Of a DNA stretch of 14,605 bases, positions 1-6,664 are shown one piece after another. Below the pieces are notes generated by a model. It was not told where the DNA came from. It ran no database searches and saw nothing but the letters and a program-made list of their open reading frames with translations. This DNA comes from UBA668 sp052034175. Lineage in GTDB: Bacteria; Actinomycetota; Acidimicrobiia; Acidimicrobiales; Ilumatobacteraceae. A program made the position numbers and the translations under genes. Each line of letters starts with the position of its first letter. Position 1 is the stretch's first letter. The stretch spans positions 1 through 14,605 of the forward strand of contig JBPOIX010000080.1 of assembly GCA_052034175.1 (NCBI GenBank), given 5' to 3'.

Positions 1-2855
1 TCGCGGCGGCGGACCACGGTGGTGTCGATGATCTGCTCGAACACCATCAGCAAGCCCTTGCGCGCATGGCCGAGGGTGTCGAACGCGCCGGCCTTGATCA
101 GGGACTCCACCGTGCGCTTGTTGAGCACCGGTTCGGGCACCCGCTCGGCAAAGTCGTGGAACGAGTCGAACGGGCCGTTCTCGTCCCTCTCCTTCAGCAG
201 CAGGTCCACCAAGCCCCCACCGACATTGCGGATCGCGGACAGGCCGAAGGTGATGGCGCCCGGGCTGTTCGGCGGCAGCTCGATGTCGATCGGCACTTCG
301 GCGGGGTTGAGCGCGGCGAAGTCCGTGACCGAGCGGTTGATGTCCGGGGTGAGGACCTTCACCCCGGCCGTGCGCGCATCGCTGAGGTAGACCGCCGCCT
401 TGTCCAGGTTGCTCTTGACGCTGGTGAGCAGGCAGGCCATGTACTCGACCGGGTAGTGCGCCTTGAGGTACGCCGTCTGGTAGGTGACCAGGCCGTAGCC
501 GTAGCTGTGGCTCTTGTTGAAGGCGTAGTCGGCGAACTTGGCGATCACATCGAACAGGCCCTCGCCGAGTTCGCGACCGTACCCTTGGCGCTCGCAGCCG
601 TCCTCGAAGCTGCTGCGCTCCTTGGCCATCACCTCGCGGGACTTCTTGCCCATCGCCTTGCGCAAGGAGTCCGCTTCGGCGAGGGAGTAGCCGGCGAACT
701 TCTGCGCCACGCGCATCACGCTCTCCTGATAGATCATCAGGCCGTAGGTGTCCGCCAGCAGTTCGCGGGCGTCGGGGTGGAAGAAGCTGACCTCCTGGCG
801 GGCGTTCTTGCGGTCCGCGTAGTCGTAGTGCATGTTGGCGCTCATCGGCCCCGGCCGATACAGCGCGATCAGGGCGCCGACGTCGTCGAACGAGGTCGGC
901 ACCATCGAGCGCAGCAGGGCACGCATCGGTGGGGACTCCAGCTGGAACACACCCATGGTGTCCCCGCGGCCGAGCAGGTCGAACACCCGCAGGTCGTCGA
1001 GCGGGACGGCGTCGATGTCGAACTCTGGGTCCTTGGTGGCGCGCACCATGTTCACCGTGTCGGTGATGACGTCCAAGTTGCGCAGACCGAGGAAGTCCAT
1101 CTTCAGCAGGCCCAGTTCCTCGACGCCGTGCATTTCGAACTGGGTGACCATCGGAGCGTCGTTGGGGTCCTGCCCGGACTCGGGCTTGCGTTGGATCGGC
1201 AGGTAGGTGGTGAGCGGATCCTTGGTGATCACCACCGCCGCGGCGTGGATGCCGTCGCTGCGTTTCAGGCCCTCCAGCCCCTTGGCCACGTCTACGACCC
1301 GCTTCACGTCGGGGTCGGCCTCGTACATCGCCCTCAGCTCTGCGGCCGCCTTGTAGCCGTCGGCGTACTTCGGGTTCTCCTCGAAGCAGTACTTCAGCGG
1401 CGTGTCGCGGCCCATCACCAGTGGCGGCATCAGTTTGGCGACCTTGTCGCCGACGCCGTACGGATAGCCGAGCACTCTGGCCGCATCGCGCACCGCGTTG
1501 CGGGCCTTGATCGTGCCGAAGGTGATGATCTGCGCCACATGGTCGCGGCCGTAGGTCTCCGCGGCGTAACGGATCATCTCGTCCCGGTAGCGGGAGTCGA
1601 AGTCCATGTCGATGTCCGGCATCGAGATGCGGCTGGGGTTGAGGAAGCGTTCGAACAGCAGGTCGTACTTGATCGGGTCGAGCTCGGTGATCCGCAGGCA
1701 GTAGGCCACCGCACACCCGGCCGCCGAGCCGCGGCCCGGCCCGACGCGGATGCCGGCGTTCTTGGCGTGCGCGATCAGGTCGCCAACGATGAGGAAGTAG
1801 CTGGCGAAGCCCATGTTCTTGATGACCTGCAACTCGTAGGCGACGCGCTCGACCACGCTGGCGGGGAGCACCTCCCCCCACCTCGTCCTCGCCCCCTCCC
1901 ACGTGAGGTGGTCGAGGTAGGCGGCGTCGTCCTCGAACTCCACGGGTCGCTTCGGGTAGTTCGGCAGTTGGGGCTTGCCGAACTCGATCTCCACGTCGGC
2001 GCGCTCGGCGATCCAGAGGGTGTTGTCGCAGGCCTCGGGGAAGTCGCGGAACAGGTACCGCATCTCGGCGGCGCTCTTGAGGTAGTGCTCCGTGCCCTCG
2101 AACTTGAACCGCTTCGGGTCGCTGAGCAGGGCGCCCGTCTGCACGCACAACAGCGCCCCGTGGGCCTCGTGGTCCTCGCGGTGCACATAGTGGGAGTCGT
2201 TGGTGGCGATGAGCGGCGCACCGATGCGCGTGGCGATCTCGATCAGTTTCGGGTTGGTGTCCCGCTGTGCCTGCAGCCCGTGGTCCTGCAGTTCGACGAA
2301 GAGGTTGTCCTTGCCGAAGATCTCCTGCAGCCGCCCCGCCTTGTCCAGCGCGCCCTTCTCGTCGCCTTGCAGCAAGCTCTGCAGCACATGGCCACCGAGG
2401 CATCCGGTGGTGGCGATGAGGCCGTCGTGGTACTTCTCCAGCAGCTCCCAGTCCATCCGCGGCTTGTAGTAGTAGCCCTCGAGGAAGGCCAGGCTGGCGA
2501 GCTGAATGAGGTTGCGGTAGCCCTGGTTGGTCTCAGCGAGCAGGGTGAGGTGGTAGTAGAGCTTCTTACCGCCCTCGGTGTCGCCGCCGGAGTCGTCCAC
2601 CCGGCCACGCCGCGCCGGGCGCTCGCGGCGGGAGTCGTAGGCCATGTACGCCTCCGTGCCGATCACCGGCTTTACACCCTGTTTGCGACATTCCTTGAAG
2701 AAGTCGAGGACGCCGTACATATTGCCGTGGTCGGTCATTCCCAGCGCCGGCTGCCCGTCCTGCACCGCTTTCGCCACCAGCTCGTCGAGGCGCGCTGCGC
2801 CGTCGAGCATGGAGAACTCGATGTGGACGTGTAGGTGGGTGAACGAGTCGCCCAC
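1..2855 (-). CDS. dnaE: DNA polymerase III subunit alpha (DnaE1), 3' end beyond window
   Basis: Catalytic subunit of the replicative DNA polymerase, a C-family polymerase acting at the fork. About 951 codons are present; the rest of the C-terminus (OB fold, clamp/tau contacts) lies off the left edge. I chose the GTG at 2855 because AGGAGG sits 8 nt upstream and translation gives the typical start MGDSFTHLHVH. The PHP domain (about 1-285) keeps every metal ligand of actinobacterial DnaE1: H9, H11, D18, H43 (TDHGN), E68 (GTEAY), H102 (YYHLT), C152 (TTGCLGG), D220 and H222 (NDSH). The polymerase triad is visible as D414 and D416 in PDIDMDFD and D587 in KMDFLG. The frame is open throughout, with no frameshift. 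Known from M. tuberculosis DnaE1: an intact PHP site gives 3'-5' proofreading. Inferred: the same here. A promoter-like sequence lies 64 nt upstream, so it can be expressed separately from bpa. Confidence 0.97.
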   Translation of the reverse strand, partial: MGDSFTHLHVHIEFSMLDGAARLDELVAKAVQDGQPALGMTDHGNMYGVLDFFKECRKQGVKPVIGTEAYMAYDSRRERPARRGRVDDSGGDTEGGKKLYYHLTLLAETNQGYRNLIQLASLAFLEGYYYKPRMDWELLEKYHDGLIATTGCLGGHVLQSLLQGDEKGALDKAGRLQEIFGKDNLFVELQDHGLQAQRDTNPKLIEIATRIGAPLIATNDSHYVHREDHEAHGALLCVQTGALLSDPKRFKFEGTEHYLKSAAEMRYLFRDFPEACDNTLWIAERADVEIEFGKPQLPNYPKRPVEFEDDAAYLDHLTWEGARTRWGEVLPASVVERVAYELQVIKNMGFASYFLIVGDLIAHAKNAGIRVGPGRGSAAGCAVAYCLRITELDPIKYDLLFERFLNPSRISMPDIDMDFDSRYRDEMIRYAAETYGRDHVAQIITFGTIKARNAVRDAARVLGYPYGVGDKVAKLMPPLVMGRDTPLKYCFEENPKYADGYKAAAELRAMYEADPDVKRVVDVAKGLEGLKRSDGIHAAAVVITKDPLTTYLPIQRKPESGQDPNDAPMVTQFEMHGVEELGLLKMDFLGLRNLDVITDTVNMVRATKDPEFDIDAVPLDDLRVFDLLGRGDTMGVFQLESPPMRALLRSMVPTSFDDVGALIALYRPGPMSANMHYDYADRKNARQEVSFFHPDARELLADTYGLMIYQESVMRVAQKFAGYSLAEADSLRKAMGKKSREVMAKERSSFEDGCERQGYGRELGEGLFDVIAKFADYAFNKSHSYGYGLVTYQTAYLKAHYPVEYMACLLTSVKSNLDKAAVYLSDARTAGVKVLTPDINRSVTDFAALNPAEVPIDIELPPNSPGAITFGLSAIRNVGGGLVDLLLKERDENGPFDSFHDFAERVPEPVLNKRTVESLIKAGAFDTLGHARKGLLMVFEQIIDTTVVRRR

Positions 2856-2863
2856 GGGCTGGA

Positions 2864-2869
2864 CCTCCT
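2864..2869 (-). promoter_or_regulatory. dnaE ribosome binding site
   Basis: A perfect AGGAGG lies 8 nt before the GTG at 2855 on the minus strand. It decides the dnaE start, because the antisense-strand reading gives no hint of it and no ATG lies nearby in frame. Confidence 0.85.
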
Positions 2870-2918
2870 GTGCGGTGGAGCGGACCAGGCGGCGGATTAC
2901 ACGCCTGTGATTCCGTCG

Positions 2919-2946
2919 ACCCTAGCCGCGAACCGGCACCGCTCAA
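2919..2946 (-). promoter_or_regulatory. Candidate sigma-70-type promoter for dnaE
   Basis: On the minus strand TTGAGC (2946-2941) and TAGGGT (2924-2919) are separated by 16 nt, a good match to housekeeping actinobacterial promoters. Transcription would start near 2912, leaving a leader of about 57 nt before the dnaE GTG. It sits in the 140-bp gap after bpa. Predicted from sequence only. Confidence 0.55.
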
Positions 2947-2962
2947 ACTGGTGCCCGAACGG

Positions 2963-2991
2963 CCCGGCTGGAAACCGCCGCGCGAGCCGGG
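2963..2991 (-). terminator. Hairpin just after bpa, possible terminator
   Basis: Minus-strand CCCGGCT (2991-2985) pairs perfectly with AGCCGGG (2969-2963) around a 15-nt loop, starting 5 nt after the bpa stop codon. No T-run follows, so it is not a classical intrinsic terminator. It could slow or end transcription before the dnaE promoter, or protect the bpa transcript's 3' end. Confidence 0.35.
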
Positions 2992-2995
2992 GGCG

Positions 2996-3490
2996 CTACA
3001 GGTACGTGCCCGGGCGCTCCGAGGCGTCGGCCTGGGGCGTCTGGCCGGGCCGCATCTGCATCTCTCCCGGCGGCAGCTGGCGCATCTGCTCCAGCTGCTG
3101 GCGGGCAGCGATCTGCTGAGCGAAGAGGGTGGCCTGGATGCCGTGGAACAGGCCCTCCAGCCAGCCGACGAGCTGCGCCTTGGCGATGCGCAGTTCGCTC
3201 TCGCTGGGCACCTCGCCGTCCTTGAACGGCAGGGCCAGCATGTGCAGCTCTTCCTGCAAGTCCGGCGACAGAGCCATGCTCAGCTCGACGATGGACCGCT
3301 CGTAGATCTCGGCCAGGCGTTCCCGGCTCTGTTCGTCCAGCTGGCTGCCGCGCACTTCCTCCAGCAGCTGCTTGACCATCGACCCGATGCGCATCACCTT
3401 GGCCGGTTCGGTGACGGTCTCCATCGGCACGCTCTGAGGAACTCCATCCACCACTTCGGGGTGCTCCACGTGCTCGGTCGGGTCGCTCAT
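2996..3490 (-). CDS. bpa: Bacterial proteasome activator Bpa/PafE
   Basis: ATP-independent ring-forming cap of the 20S proteasome. It opens the gate and feeds in unfolded proteins such as HspR in mycobacteria. The 164-residue product closely follows the known M. tuberculosis protein (about 174 aa): the conserved stretch opens with PAKVMRIGSM and includes KQLLEEVR, LPF, PS-ELRIA-AQLVGWLEGL and FHGIQ-LFAQQ-AAR-QL-QMR. The N-terminal ~28 residues are acidic and variable. The C-terminus is GTYL, corresponding to the GQYL (HbYX-like) tail that docks into the proteasome alpha ring. ATG at 3490 has GGAGG 5 nt upstream. It lies 37 bp after the phosphodiesterase gene and could share its transcript. 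It implies proteasome genes prcA/prcB elsewhere in this genome (inference). Confidence 0.95.
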   Translation of the reverse strand: MSDPTEHVEHPEVVDGVPQSVPMETVTEPAKVMRIGSMVKQLLEEVRGSQLDEQSRERLAEIYERSIVELSMALSPDLQEELHMLALPFKDGEVPSESELRIAKAQLVGWLEGLFHGIQATLFAQQIAARQQLEQMRQLPPGEMQMRPGQTPQADASERPGTYL

Positions 3491-3527
3491 CTCGTCCTCC
3501 GCTGTTGGGGTCGGGTTTGGGGTGCCA

Positions 3528-4628
3528 TCATCCTGCCGCGGCCAGCAGCGGAACCAACATCTCGTCGGCCGTCAGCGACCCGTGTCGGCAGACCAGCTCG
3601 TACGGCCCGCTGTCCTGTGGGTCGTGGAAGGTGACGGCCTCCCGGGCCACCAGGGCCACGTCGCCGAGGCGCGCGGCGATCGGCGGGCTGACCACCGGGC
3701 CGAACCAGCCAGCGTCGAGAAGCTCCTGGCGGGAATGCACCCACGCCGTGTCGGCGTGACGTTCGTGGGCCGCGCCCAACAACTCCTCGGCCGCGCCAGG
3801 CCGGGCGTGCAGCCAGCGAAACCGGCCCTCGCCGGATTGGTAGCGGCACGCCCGCAGAACATCCGGGTGGGGCTGCACGACGTTGCGACCGACCTGCACC
3901 TGGCCGTGGTCGGCGGTGACCAGCAGTGCAGCACCGGCGGGCAGGACGCGCAGCAGATCGCCGACCAGGCGGTCGACGGCCACCACTTCGGCGTCGTAGA
4001 AGGCACCGAACCCACGCTCGTGGGCGATCTTGTCCACCCCGTCGTAGTAGGCGTAGACGAAGGGCTCGCCCGCCGCCAGTTGTTCCGCCACGACCACCGG
4101 CAGGCTGGAGGCCGCCCTCCAGCCCACGAGGCGGCTGCCGCGCAGATGGGCTTCGGTGAAGCCCGACCCCTCCAGCTCCGCCTTGCTGACCACCGGCACG
4201 GACTCGCCCAGGAACGGCCGGAACGGTTGGGTGGCCGCCGGTTCGATGGCCCTCCGCGCATCCCCGTGGGCGGTGGCCCAGCGCAGCACGTTCAGCACCT
4301 CACCGTGGACATCCATCCGGTAACCGACCAGGCCGTGCTCACCCGGGGTCAACCCCGTGGAGATCGAGGTCAGGGCAGTGGCCGTGGTGGAGGGTGCCAC
4401 CGTGGTGATCGGGCCGCCGACCATCGCTGCCAGATGAGGCGCAAGGTGCAGACGTGCCTGCAGTTGGGACCAGCCAAGGCCGTCGATGACGAACAGCACC
4501 ACCTGCGGGGCGGCGGCCGCGGGCCCGGGCAACCACGCCGGCCGGGGCGCGCCGCGGGGCGCCAGCAGCGCCGGCACGATGCCACGAACGTTGGCACCGC
4601 CGTAGTCGGGAAGGACGGGGTCGGACAC
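3528..4628 (-). CDS. Type I phosphodiesterase / nucleotide pyrophosphatase-like alkaline phosphatase superfamily enzyme
   Basis: Predicted two-metal phosphoester hydrolase of the alkaline phosphatase superfamily (Phosphodiest/NPP-like); substrate unknown. With a GTG start at 4628 it is 366 aa. Visible site residues: D49 in VLFVIDGLGW; the nucleophile loop PSTTATALTS with T82 the likely nucleophile; GLTPGEHGLVGY; D199 and H203 in DGVDKIAH; D240 and H241 in VTADHG; H349 in CRHGSLT. All expected ligands are therefore present. No signal peptide or membrane segment is seen, so it is probably cytoplasmic. An upstream GTG at 4694 would add 22 residues and has a weak AGGCGG before it. Those codons are rich in A/T-ending triplets (CGA, AAT, GGT, GCT, GGA), unlike the body of the gene, so I prefer 4628. 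It is divergent from the Rrf2 gene, with bpa downstream. Confidence 0.85.
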   Translation of the reverse strand: MSDPVLPDYGGANVRGIVPALLAPRGAPRPAWLPGPAAAAPQVVLFVIDGLGWSQLQARLHLAPHLAAMVGGPITTVAPSTTATALTSISTGLTPGEHGLVGYRMDVHGEVLNVLRWATAHGDARRAIEPAATQPFRPFLGESVPVVSKAELEGSGFTEAHLRGSRLVGWRAASSLPVVVAEQLAAGEPFVYAYYDGVDKIAHERGFGAFYDAEVVAVDRLVGDLLRVLPAGAALLVTADHGQVQVGRNVVQPHPDVLRACRYQSGEGRFRWLHARPGAAEELLGAAHERHADTAWVHSRQELLDAGWFGPVVSPPIAARLGDVALVAREAVTFHDPQDSGPYELVCRHGSLTADEMLVPLLAAAG

Positions 4629-4672
4629 GAGAGCCCACAGTCCAGCACCTCGGCGGGGCGGCGCGCCATTCA

Positions 4673-4691
4673 CGCCGGACAATCGCCGGAC
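4673..4691. repeat. Perfect 8-bp direct repeat in the divergent promoter region
   Basis: CGCCGGAC occurs at 4673-4680 and again at 4684-4691, separated by AAT, an 11-bp period (one helical turn). It lies between the preferred phosphodiesterase start and the Rrf2 start and covers the expected -35 zone of the Rrf2 promoter. It could be a tandem operator; chance in GC-rich DNA is possible. Confidence 0.5.
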
Positions 4692-4707
4692 CACACCGCC
4701 GACCGCC

Positions 4708-4713
4708 TACGAT
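4708..4713 (+). promoter_or_regulatory. Candidate -10 element of the Rrf2 gene (leaderless)
   Basis: TACGAT matches the TANNNT core of an actinobacterial -10. Its end is 7 nt before the GTG at 4720, so transcription would begin at or next to the start codon. No Shine-Dalgarno sequence precedes the GTG and no convincing -35 is seen, which is common in leaderless actinobacterial genes. Confidence 0.5.
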
Positions 4714-4719
4714 GGCGGC

Positions 4720-5184
4720 GTGCGAGTGTCGAGCAAAGGTGACTATGCGTGCCGGGCATTGTTGTCCCTTGCCCTGCACCAGGAGGCCCCAGGCCCGACC
4801 TCGGTGCGCGACATCGCCGAACGGACCGGAATCCCCCAGCCGTACCTCGAGCAGATCCTGCTGGCGCTGAAGGGCGCCGGGCTCGTGCGCTCCAAGCGAG
4901 GCGTCGGGGGCGGGTACGTGCTGGCGCGCACGGCCGCCGAGATCCGCCTCAGCGAGATCCTTGCGGCAGTGGACGGCCCGATCAGCCTCGGGGACTTCGG
5001 GGAGCCACACCAGGACGGGTCCTGCGATCACGAGGGGCAGTGCGTGCTGCTCGCGATCTGGAAGTCCGCCGGCGAGCAGATGCGCCTGATGATGGACGCC
5101 TTCACCCTGCAGGCGGTGGCCGACGCCGCGGCGGGCCAGGCCACCTGGCCGGAAGCCCGCCTCGCCGAACCTGCCCCTGGTTGA
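4720..5184 (+). CDS. Rrf2 family transcriptional regulator
   Basis: DNA-binding winged-helix regulator of the Rrf2 family (IscR/NsrR/CymR/RsrR relatives), 154 aa. The N-terminal helix-turn-helix region reads SSKGDYACRALLSLA, followed by VRDIAERTGIPQPYLEQIL (recognition helix about 38-51) and the wing KRGVGGGYVLAR. The effector region has C102 and C108 with five residues between, as for the first two cluster cysteines of IscR/NsrR. The third position (114) is Trp, and no third cysteine follows. Asp8 is present, the residue that acts as a cluster ligand in Streptomyces NsrR. An Fe-S or redox sensing role is therefore possible but not shown. It is the only plus-strand gene here, divergent from the phosphodiesterase and convergent with rluD. 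The GTG start has no ribosome binding site. Its targets are unknown; autoregulation is typical of the family. Confidence 0.92.
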   Translation: MRVSSKGDYACRALLSLALHQEAPGPTSVRDIAERTGIPQPYLEQILLALKGAGLVRSKRGVGGGYVLARTAAEIRLSEILAAVDGPISLGDFGEPHQDGSCDHEGQCVLLAIWKSAGEQMRLMMDAFTLQAVADAAAGQATWPEARLAEPAPG

Positions 5185-5216
5185 CCGCAGAACCCCCCCC
5201 CTCGGCGGGGCGGCTG

Positions 5217-6137
5217 TCAGGCTTCCAGCGCGGCTTCCACCTCGGCCAGGTCCTGAGGGAGGACGGACTCGAACCGCATCGGCCGTCGGGTCACCGGATG
5301 GTCGAGCTCGAGCACGGCGGCGTGCAGGAACGGCCGCGGCGGTGAGATGTGGGTGCGCACGCCCCCATACGTGGCGTCGCCGACCACCGGGTGGCCGATC
5401 GCACTGAGGTGGACGCGGATCTGGTGGGTGCGGCCGGACTCCAGCCGGCATTCCAGCGCGGACGCCGCCGTCGGCGAGCGGTACTCCTGCAGCACCCGGT
5501 AGCGAGTCCGGCTCGGGCGCCCATCGACCACCACGGCCATCCGCATCGGGTCCCGATGGTCCCGACCGATGGGTGCATCCACCACCCCGTGGGGGTTCGC
5601 CAGATGACCCCACACCAGCGCCCGGTACACGCGGCCGACGTCGCGCGACGCCAGTGCGTCCACCAACACGTGGTACGCCTCCTGCGTCCGGGCCACGGCC
5701 AGCAGGCCGGAGGTCCCGATGTCGAGCCGGTGCACGATCCCGGGGCGGTGCGCCTCACCGACGTCGACGATCTCCGGGAAGCGCGCCAGGAGGCCATTCA
5801 CCAGGGTGCCGTCCGGGTTGCCGGCACCGGGGTGCACGACCAGCCCCGCCGGCTTGTCCACGATGATCAGATGATCGTCGGCGTGGACGACGGTGAACTC
5901 GACGCTCGGGTCGGGCTGCGGCCCACCCTCCACCGGGAGCAGTGCCGGCTGCACGCCGACCACCTGGCCGACCTTGAGGCGCAGCTTGCCCACGGACTCC
6001 GGCGCGCCGTCGAGGGTGACGCCACCTGCAGCCAGCAGGACGGCGGCGTCGCTCCGGCTGCACTCTGCGATCAGCGCCACCACTCGGTCCAGCCGCTCCC
6101 CCGCCAATGCTGCGGGAATGGTCTCCTCGATCGTCAT
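5217..6137 (-). CDS. rluD: RluA-family 23S rRNA pseudouridine synthase (RluD-like)
   Basis: Converts uridines in 23S rRNA to pseudouridine during large-subunit assembly; RluD itself targets helix 69. The product is 306 aa. An S4 RNA-binding domain lies at about 14-70 (ERLDRVVALIAECSRSDA, then GGVTLDG). The catalytic domain carries the family motif HRLDIGTSGLL with catalytic Asp139, preceded by IIVDKPAGLVVHPGAGN and followed by CRLESGRTHQIRVHLSAIGHPVVGD. The ATG at 6137 overlaps the lspA stop by ATGA, indicating translational coupling; the lspA-rluD pair is widespread in bacteria. The gene ends 32 bp from the convergent Rrf2 stop. Among RluA-type enzymes the position in the operon favours RluD, but the exact target uridines cannot be read from the sequence. 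Confidence 0.94.
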   Translation of the reverse strand: MTIEETIPAALAGERLDRVVALIAECSRSDAAVLLAAGGVTLDGAPESVGKLRLKVGQVVGVQPALLPVEGGPQPDPSVEFTVVHADDHLIIVDKPAGLVVHPGAGNPDGTLVNGLLARFPEIVDVGEAHRPGIVHRLDIGTSGLLAVARTQEAYHVLVDALASRDVGRVYRALVWGHLANPHGVVDAPIGRDHRDPMRMAVVVDGRPSRTRYRVLQEYRSPTAASALECRLESGRTHQIRVHLSAIGHPVVGDATYGGVRTHISPPRPFLHAAVLELDHPVTRRPMRFESVLPQDLAEVEAALEA

Positions 6138-6664
6138 GATGCGGCCTCCTCGGTCGGGTGATGGCCGAACACGGACCACAGGATGAACAGGCCGCCGCCG
6201 ACGTTGACGGCGATGTCGGCCACATTGAAGATCGGGAACCACTGGAAGTCGATGAAGTCGATCACCGCACCGCTCATCCAGCCGTCGTTGCGGAAGAGGC
6301 GGTCGATCACGTTGCCGAGGGCTCCGCCGGCCACCAGGCCACCGGCGACGATGGCCACGCGGCTGTCCACCGTGCGCACGGCCCGCAGCACCACGACGGC
6401 GATCACCACGGCCAACAACCCGATGACGCGGCCCATGCCCTGGCCGCTGGAGAACGCCATCCCGGTGTTGTAGGACAGGTTCCACTGCAGCGTCCAGCCC
6501 ACATGCCGGGGGCGTTGGTCCGCGAGGGCGTTCACCGCCCAGTGCTTGGTGGCGACATCCAGCGCGACGATCACCGCGGCGACCGCAAGCGCCACGCCCA
6601 GGCGACGCCCGCGCGGCACGGCAACGGGACTGGCCGGCGAGCCTGCCGTGTCCGCAGCCGTCAT
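6134..6664 (-). CDS. lspA: Lipoprotein signal peptidase (signal peptidase II)
   Basis: Inner-membrane aspartyl protease that removes signal peptides from prolipoproteins after Lgt modification. The 176-residue product has four predicted membrane spans: about 22-38, 78-96, 102-119 and 144-166. Conserved blocks are visible: LDVATKHWAV at the end of span 1, NLSYNTGMAFS, GGALGNVIDR with catalytic Asp121, and FNVADI with catalytic Asp150. The ATG at 6664 overlaps the stop codon of the upstream DksA-like gene by ATGA, and the gene's own stop overlaps the rluD start in the same way. No strong ribosome binding site precedes it, so coupling to the upstream gene probably drives translation. An in-frame ATG 48 nt upstream would add arginine-rich residues shared with the overlapping gene and is less likely. 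Confidence 0.96.
   Translation of the reverse strand: MTAADTAGSPASPVAVPRGRRLGVALAVAAVIVALDVATKHWAVNALADQRPRHVGWTLQWNLSYNTGMAFSSGQGMGRVIGLLAVVIAVVVLRAVRTVDSRVAIVAGGLVAGGALGNVIDRLFRNDGWMSGAVIDFIDFQWFPIFNVADIAVNVGGGLFILWSVFGHHPTEEAAS

Noticed and set aside
1868..1912. A strongly pyrimidine-rich plus-strand tract within dnaE
   Set aside because: It encodes a normal in-frame dnaE segment (HLTWEGARTRWGEV) on the minus strand. The strand bias follows from codon choice.
66..2834. A 922-codon open frame on the plus strand opposite dnaE
   Set aside because: It mirrors dnaE codon by codon and results from high GC and few T-rich codons. The product has no recognisable motif, while the minus strand carries complete PHP and polymerase motifs.
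2895..2914. A possible inverted repeat (operator) upstream of dnaE around GATTACACGCCTGTGATT
   Set aside because: Checked base by base, only CAC/GTG pairs symmetrically and the flanks do not match. It is not a convincing palindrome, nor a LexA box.
3522..4742. A 406-codon plus-strand frame opposite the phosphodiesterase gene
   Set aside because: It is a shadow of the minus-strand gene, which shows every expected active-site motif. It also runs into the Rrf2 start.
4339..5613. A 424-codon minus-strand frame across the Rrf2 gene and the divergent junction
   Set aside because: It crosses three real genes in wrong frames, is rich in Arg/Gly/Pro and has no conserved motif.
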